NCBI GenBank assembly: GCA_012840125.1
Contig: DULZ01000010.1
Span: 1 to 44,260 of the forward strand
From: Clostridia bacterium
GTDB taxonomy: Bacteria > Bacillota > DULZ01
Length of the DNA: 44,260 nucleotides
Direction of reading: 5' to 3'
A program made the translations under genes and the position numbers. The notes under the pieces are model-generated. The model searched no databases. It saw only the letters and a list, made by a program, of their open reading frames with translations, and had not been told where the DNA came from. Below are positions 40,547-44,260 of this stretch, one piece after another (positions within the stretch are counted from its first letter, which is position 1; each line of letters starts with the position of its first letter).

Positions 40547-40921
40547 ATGGATTTGGTGATTGTCAATTCCAGTACGGAACCCATTTATGAGCAGATTGCC
40601 CGCCAGGTCAAGGCCATGATCATCCAGGGCAAGCTAAAACCGGGGGATCCCCTGCCTTCCATCAGAGGTCTGGCCAAGGAACTGCAGATCAGCGTGATCA
40701 CCACCAAAAGAGCCTATGATGAACTGGAGAAGGAAGGGCTGATCGTTTCCGTTGGGGGCAAGGGCTCTTTCGTGGCGGAACAAAATGCCGAGTGGCTGCG
40801 GGAAAAACGGTTGAAGCTAATTGAAGAGAAATTAGCCGCCGTGGTCCGGGAGGCCAGGCTGGTGGGTCTAAACCTGGCGGAATTGCAGCAAATGCTGGAA
40901 CTCTTGTATGAGGAGGTTTGA
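40547..40921 (+). CDS. GntR-family transcriptional regulator, YtrA type
   Basis: 124 aa. The winged helix-turn-helix domain (about 10-78: EQIARQVKAMIIQGKLKPGD, then LPSIRGLAKELQISVITTKRAY) is followed by only a short helical tail, the mark of the YtrA subfamily. YtrA regulators control adjacent ABC transporter operons and respond to envelope stress or antibiotics. It is followed after two bases by the ABC ATPase gene and has a matching operator upstream. Confidence 0.92.
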   Translation: MDLVIVNSSTEPIYEQIARQVKAMIIQGKLKPGDPLPSIRGLAKELQISVITTKRAYDELEKEGLIVSVGGKGSFVAEQNAEWLREKRLKLIEEKLAAVVREARLVGLNLAELQQMLELLYEEV

Positions 40922-40923
40922 GG

Positions 40924-41802
40924 GTGGAGCCGATTTTGGAAGTGAAGGGATTGCGGAAGACTTTTCCGGGTTTTGTCTTGCAAGACATTAGCTTTTCCCT
41001 GCCCCGGGGTTTCATCATGGGTCTGATCGGCCCTAACGGGTCCGGCAAAAGTACCACCATGAAGTTGATTATGAACCTGCTGAAAAAAGAGGCCGGGGAA
41101 GTCAGGATCGGTGGGCGGGACGCGGACCGCCATGCACTGGCCGTCAAGCAAAAAATAGGTTTTGTCTATGACGAGAGCTGTTTTTATGGCGAATTGACCG
41201 TAGTGGAGATGAAGAAGATCATCGCCCCTCTTTATCAGGAATGGGATGAAGCCGCCTTTCAAGACTACGCCGGTAGATTTCAACTGCCGACCCGCAAAAA
41301 GATTAAGGACCTGTCCAAAGGCACGAAAATGAAATTGGCGCTGGCCCTGGCCCTGTCCCACCGGGCGGAATTGATTATCATGGATGAACCCACCGCCGGC
41401 CTGGATCCGGTGATGCGCTCCGAATTGCTGGACGTCTTGCGGGAATTGCTGCAGGATGAGCGCAAAGGTGTCCTGTTCTCTACCCATATCGTGACGGATT
41501 TGGACCGGGTGGCGGATTACATCACAATGATTAACAACGGGAAACTGGTCTTCAGTGCCGACAAAGATGCGCTGATGGAAACCTTCGGCCTGGTGAAAGG
41601 AGGCCGGGGCCTGTTGACGCCGGAGCTGCGAGAGAAACTCTTGGGTCTCCGGGAAAGCAGTTTCGGCTTTGAAGGTTTGACTATCGATAAAGTTCAGGTG
41701 GCAAAGCTGCTCGGGGGACAGGGGGTTATTGAAAAACCTTCCCTTGAGGACATCATGGTTCACCTGGTGAGGGGGCAAGTAGATGCTTACATTAGTGTAT
41801 AA
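40924..41802 (+). CDS. ABC transporter ATP-binding protein
   Basis: 292 aa. GTG 40924 is seven bases after AGGAGG, which lies inside the regulator gene. Walker A GPNGSGKST, signature LSKGTKMKLALA (a degenerate ABC signature typical of the YtrB/EcsA branch), Walker B LIIMDEPTAGLD and a switch His in STHI are present. It powers the permease encoded next, overlapping its start by 20 bases. The cargo is unknown. Confidence 0.92.
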   Translation: MEPILEVKGLRKTFPGFVLQDISFSLPRGFIMGLIGPNGSGKSTTMKLIMNLLKKEAGEVRIGGRDADRHALAVKQKIGFVYDESCFYGELTVVEMKKIIAPLYQEWDEAAFQDYAGRFQLPTRKKIKDLSKGTKMKLALALALSHRAELIIMDEPTAGLDPVMRSELLDVLRELLQDERKGVLFSTHIVTDLDRVADYITMINNGKLVFSADKDALMETFGLVKGGRGLLTPELREKLLGLRESSFGFEGLTIDKVQVAKLLGGQGVIEKPSLEDIMVHLVRGQVDAYISV

Positions 41803-42436
41803 AGATCTCGTCTGTCAAAAAAGGAATCTTTGGCTGGTCTTCGCTTATGCTGTGCTGATGCATCTTGCCTTCTTCAGCCTGTCCGATTACGGTGCGTATT
41901 TAGCCGGGGCCGTGGCCATCACCTATAACTTGGTGACAGGCCAGTGTGCTCAGGAAGAGAACAGTAAAGCGGATATTTTAATCAACAGTCTACCGGTGGG
42001 GCGGGACACCGTGGTCAAAGCCAAGTATCTGGCCGCCTGTGCGTTTACATTGCTGGGCTTGTTCGCTTCCGCACTGGTGGGGAGTCTGATCCACTATTTA
42101 GGGTTTGACAAGAGCCCCGCCGACCTCCATATTCTGGTGCTCATGGGGGCCGTTTCCGTTTTCTTGTGGTCCGTGTTTTATCCCGTGTATTTCAAATTCG
42201 GATATATCAAGGCCCGGTACTACAATCTTATTCTCTTCCTGCTGGTCATGTTCGGTTCCTTCCAATTGGTGGAACGGTTTAGCAATTCTTGGAGCGACGG
42301 TTGGGCAGGTTTGGCCACCTCGGCGGCTTCGTCTGACTTCATTCCGGCCGTTCTTTTACTGGGGGTGAGCTTCTTGCTTGGCTCAGTTTCCATGGGTGTT
42401 TCTCTTTGGATTTACCGGGGAAGGGAATTCTCTTAA
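41783..42436 (+). CDS. ABC-2 type permease
   Basis: 217 aa, six hydrophobic segments. The start overlaps the ATPase gene. The motif QEENSKADILINSLPVGR after the second helix is characteristic of ABC2_membrane_5-type permeases found in YtrA-regulated operons. It forms the membrane part of an exporter with the preceding ATPase, and probably belongs to the regulator's control circuit. Confidence 0.88.
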   Translation: MLTLVYKDLVCQKRNLWLVFAYAVLMHLAFFSLSDYGAYLAGAVAITYNLVTGQCAQEENSKADILINSLPVGRDTVVKAKYLAACAFTLLGLFASALVGSLIHYLGFDKSPADLHILVLMGAVSVFLWSVFYPVYFKFGYIKARYYNLILFLLVMFGSFQLVERFSNSWSDGWAGLATSAASSDFIPAVLLLGVSFLLGSVSMGVSLWIYRGREFS

Positions 42437-42586
42437 TACGGGGGGATGGCAAAATGCTCTTTCATTAGTGTTGCCGGTAATGTATACTGGAAATAGCATG
42501 GGCAGGGAGGAGGATTCCAGCGATAAGTCAGGTTTGCAACAGCATGTTTTGACGGTTTAAATGCTACTAACAAAAGGAGGAGAACC

Positions 42587-43861
42587 ATGAGGAAGAGACT
42601 GCAACGCGCACTAAGTACAATTCTGGCTGTAGTATTTGTCATGTCTTTAGTTGGAGCTGCCGGAGCCGCCGGGGAATTGAAACTGACGGTGAACGGCGCG
42701 GCAGCTGAAGCCGATCTGCTCCTGCAAGATGGTACTACTTTGATTGAATTAGGAAACCTGGAAGCGATCAACGGGGCTGAAGTGCCGGACGCAGCAGCGA
42801 AAGCCGTCATCGTAAACGGTAAGAAATATGTACCGCTGCGTGCCGTGGCGGAGTCTCTCGGTTTCACCGTCCACTGGACTCCGGAATCGATTGCCCTGGA
42901 GCGGGTGGCACCGGAAACCATCGACGGTATGACCGCCATGGATGTGCTGGTGAAATCCACTCAAGCATCCCAACAGGTGAATACTTACAGCATGGCCGGC
43001 ACCGTCGATCAGGAAATGGCGATGGAAATGGACGGTGAGGCAGAGGCCGTCAAGATGACCCATGAAATCGTTGGCCAATTCCAGAACGAACCCTTGAAAA
43101 TGTACATGAAGCAAATCGTTGCCCTGCCGGAAGTCACCCCTGAAGATCTGGATGAGGAAGCGGCAGCCATGCTGGACGGTATGGAAATGGAAATATACCT
43201 GGATGAAGAATTCATGTATACCAGGATGCCGGGCCAAGAAGGCTGGTTGAAACAGCCCCACTTCCTGCCGGTGGAACTCCTGAAAGAACAACAGCAGCTT
43301 TCCACCGATCCCCTCAAGGCCGCTGAAGAAATGCTGACCATGGGCTATGCACCTAGCTTTGGCAAAAATGTAGTCATGGACGGGCGCGAGTGCTATACCG
43401 TCCACGCCACCATTGACATGGCCAAAGCCTTTGAAAGCCAACAAGAAACTCTCCGGCAAGTGATCGGCAGTATCGGCCAAGCGACAGTAAATGAGCTGGG
43501 CGGAGAAATGGATCCGGCGATGGCGGAACGTGTAACACAGGCCATCGAGGCGATCACCCAAAAGATCTTAACCGAAGGGATCATGGATTACCGGCTGACC
43601 ATGTATGTGGATAAAGAAACCTTCCTGCCGGCCGGGATGGATCTCTACCTGGTGATGAAGCTGGACCTGAATGTACAGGAATTGCTCCAATCCCTCGGGG
43701 ATATCATCGGTGAAGACGTGCCGGAAGAACTGGCCGATATCCAAGGGAACTTCAGACTGGAAACTGTCCAGCAAGGCGAGATACGGGTCTTTGATTACGG
43801 GAAAGAGTTCGTCACCCCGGATCTGAGCAATGTCATTGATTTGAATGCTGCGGTAGAATAA
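42587..43861 (+). CDS. Exported protein with copper amine oxidase N-terminal domain
   Basis: 424 aa; ATG follows AAAGGAGGAG. A Sec signal peptide (1-28) precedes a copper-amine-oxidase-type N-terminal domain (about 30-105; KKYVPLRAVAESLGFTVHW). The rest is a long lipoprotein-like domain rich in Met and acidic residues (VDQEMAMEMDGEAEAV; LDGMEMEIYLDEEFMY), similar in style to DUF6612/LppX-type extracellular proteins of Bacillota. No lipobox is seen. The same N-terminal module appears in the cytochromes at 1-2248. Function unknown. Confidence 0.78.
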   Translation: MRKRLQRALSTILAVVFVMSLVGAAGAAGELKLTVNGAAAEADLLLQDGTTLIELGNLEAINGAEVPDAAAKAVIVNGKKYVPLRAVAESLGFTVHWTPESIALERVAPETIDGMTAMDVLVKSTQASQQVNTYSMAGTVDQEMAMEMDGEAEAVKMTHEIVGQFQNEPLKMYMKQIVALPEVTPEDLDEEAAAMLDGMEMEIYLDEEFMYTRMPGQEGWLKQPHFLPVELLKEQQQLSTDPLKAAEEMLTMGYAPSFGKNVVMDGRECYTVHATIDMAKAFESQQETLRQVIGSIGQATVNELGGEMDPAMAERVTQAIEAITQKILTEGIMDYRLTMYVDKETFLPAGMDLYLVMKLDLNVQELLQSLGDIIGEDVPEELADIQGNFRLETVQQGEIRVFDYGKEFVTPDLSNVIDLNAAVE

Positions 43862-43873
43862 GCGATTTTCACG

Positions 43874-43902
43874 GAGCACCGCCTACGGCGGTGTTCTTTT
43901 TT
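43874..43902 (+). terminator. Terminator of the exported protein gene
   Basis: GAGCACCGCC-TAC-GGCGGTGTTC followed by TTTTTT. Confidence 0.9.
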
Positions 43903-43915
43903 GCCCGGCGAAGGC

Positions 43916-43945
43916 TTGTCCCCTTGCCAAGACTAGTGTTAGAAT
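43916..43945 (+). promoter_or_regulatory. Promoter of iorA
   Basis: TTGTCC (43916-43921) - 18 bases - TAGAAT (43940-43945), with an extended TGT before the -10. Confidence 0.55.
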
Positions 43946-44010
43946 GAATGAAGTAGTGTGAAGGCGCAGGTGAAAGGGCCGGAAGAGTATTGATGCGGGG
44001 AGGGAAAACC

Positions 44011-44260
44011 TTGAAAGCATTGTTAACAGGAAACCAGGCAATTGCCCGGGGAGCCTATGAAGCAGGAGTGACGGTCGCCTCTGCCTATCCGGGCACCCCG
44101 AGCACGGAAATCATAGAAACGATGGCTGCTTATCCGGAAATCAAGGCCCAGTGGTCCACTAATGAAAAAGTGGCCATGGAAGTGGGAATTGGGGCTTCCA
44201 TTGGCGGGGCCAGGGCCTTAGTGGCTATGAAGCATGTCGGTGTCAATGTGGCCGCCGACC
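44011..44260 (+). CDS. iorA: Indolepyruvate:ferredoxin oxidoreductase alpha subunit (5' part)
   Basis: Only the first 83 codons are inside the window. TTG 44011 follows GGGGAGGG by six bases; an in-frame ATG 18 bases upstream is the alternative. [44 protein letters not shown] and [13 protein letters not shown] are the opening of IorA, a thiamine-diphosphate and iron-sulfur enzyme that oxidises aryl pyruvates with ferredoxin in anaerobes. The iorB subunit gene should follow outside the window. Confidence 0.9.
   Translation, partial: MKALLTGNQAIARGAYEAGVTVASAYPGTPSTEIIETMAAYPEIKAQWSTNEKVAMEVGIGASIGGARALVAMKHVGVNVAAD

Noticed and set aside
1-44260. CRISPR arrays, tRNA or rRNA genes, prophage
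   Set aside because: No spaced direct repeats, cloverleaf-like segments, rRNA signature stretches or phage structural genes were seen on either strand.

Overview
The window looks like chromosomal DNA of an anaerobic, endospore-forming Gram-positive bacterium (Bacillota, probably a Clostridia lineage close to the Moorella/Desulfotomaculum/Peptococcaceae type). This is inferred from gene content and signals: strong AGGAGG-type ribosome binding sites, frequent GTG and TTG starts, classical TTGACA/TATAAT or extended -10 promoters, short intergenic terminators, a CotF-type spore coat pair, a sporulation-type D-Ala-D-Ala carboxypeptidase, ECF vitamin transporters under riboswitches, TRAP transporters, exported c-type cytochromes, and the start of an indolepyruvate:ferredoxin oxidoreductase gene. 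No rRNA, tRNA, CRISPR array, intact transposase or prophage was seen.

Layout. 1-2.3 kb (minus): two paralogous Tat-exported proteins that join a copper-amine-oxidase-type N-terminal domain to a split-Soret diheme cytochrome c module; the first runs off the window. 2.6-5.2 kb: CBS-pair protein, threonine synthase and a small membrane protein. 5.3-6.1 kb (minus): an ECF folate S component under a tetrahydrofolate riboswitch. 6.2-9.4 kb: DUF815 ATPase, HAD hydrolase, DacF-type carboxypeptidase. 9.5-11.9 kb (minus): DedA protein plus two overlapping amidohydrolases. 12.1-15.4 kb: a DcuS/DcuR-like two-component system followed by a lone TRAP solute-binding protein. 15.6-21.6 kb: one apparent operon, znuA-znuC-znuB, a LigB/MEMO-AMMECR1 fusion, the AmmeMemoRadiSam radical SAM enzyme and an M29-like aminopeptidase. 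21.7-22.7 kb: a small helical protein and a second DedA protein. 22.8-26.0 kb: a full TRAP operon (P, Q, M) behind a 190-nt leader that contains an intrinsic terminator. 26.1-31.9 kb: a Cys-rich mini-gene and argCJBDF. 31.9-33.3 kb: an islet with HicAB, a stop-interrupted zinc-ribbon gene and a strongly structured non-coding stretch, bounded by two near-identical 30-bp palindromic repeats. 33.3-34.3 kb (minus): ThiT under a TPP riboswitch. 34.4-38.9 kb: small membrane, hydrolase, spore coat, cupin and SRAP genes. 39.4-44.3 kb: cysK, a GntR/ABC operon with a 12-bp-arm operator, a copper-amine-oxidase-domain exported protein, and the beginning of iorA.

How it works together. Much of the window is nutrient acquisition with RNA or protein control: folate and thiamine uptake by riboswitches, zinc uptake by ABC importer, organic acid uptake by TRAP transport with an adjacent two-component sensor, and biosynthesis of arginine (acetyl-cycle type with bifunctional ArgJ), threonine and cysteine. 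The most interesting parts are the co-transcribed zinc importer/AmmeMemoRadiSam operon, the unassigned leader RNA of the TRAP operon, the cytochrome/CuAO-domain fusions, and the HicAB islet. All calls come from reading the sequence; no database search was run.
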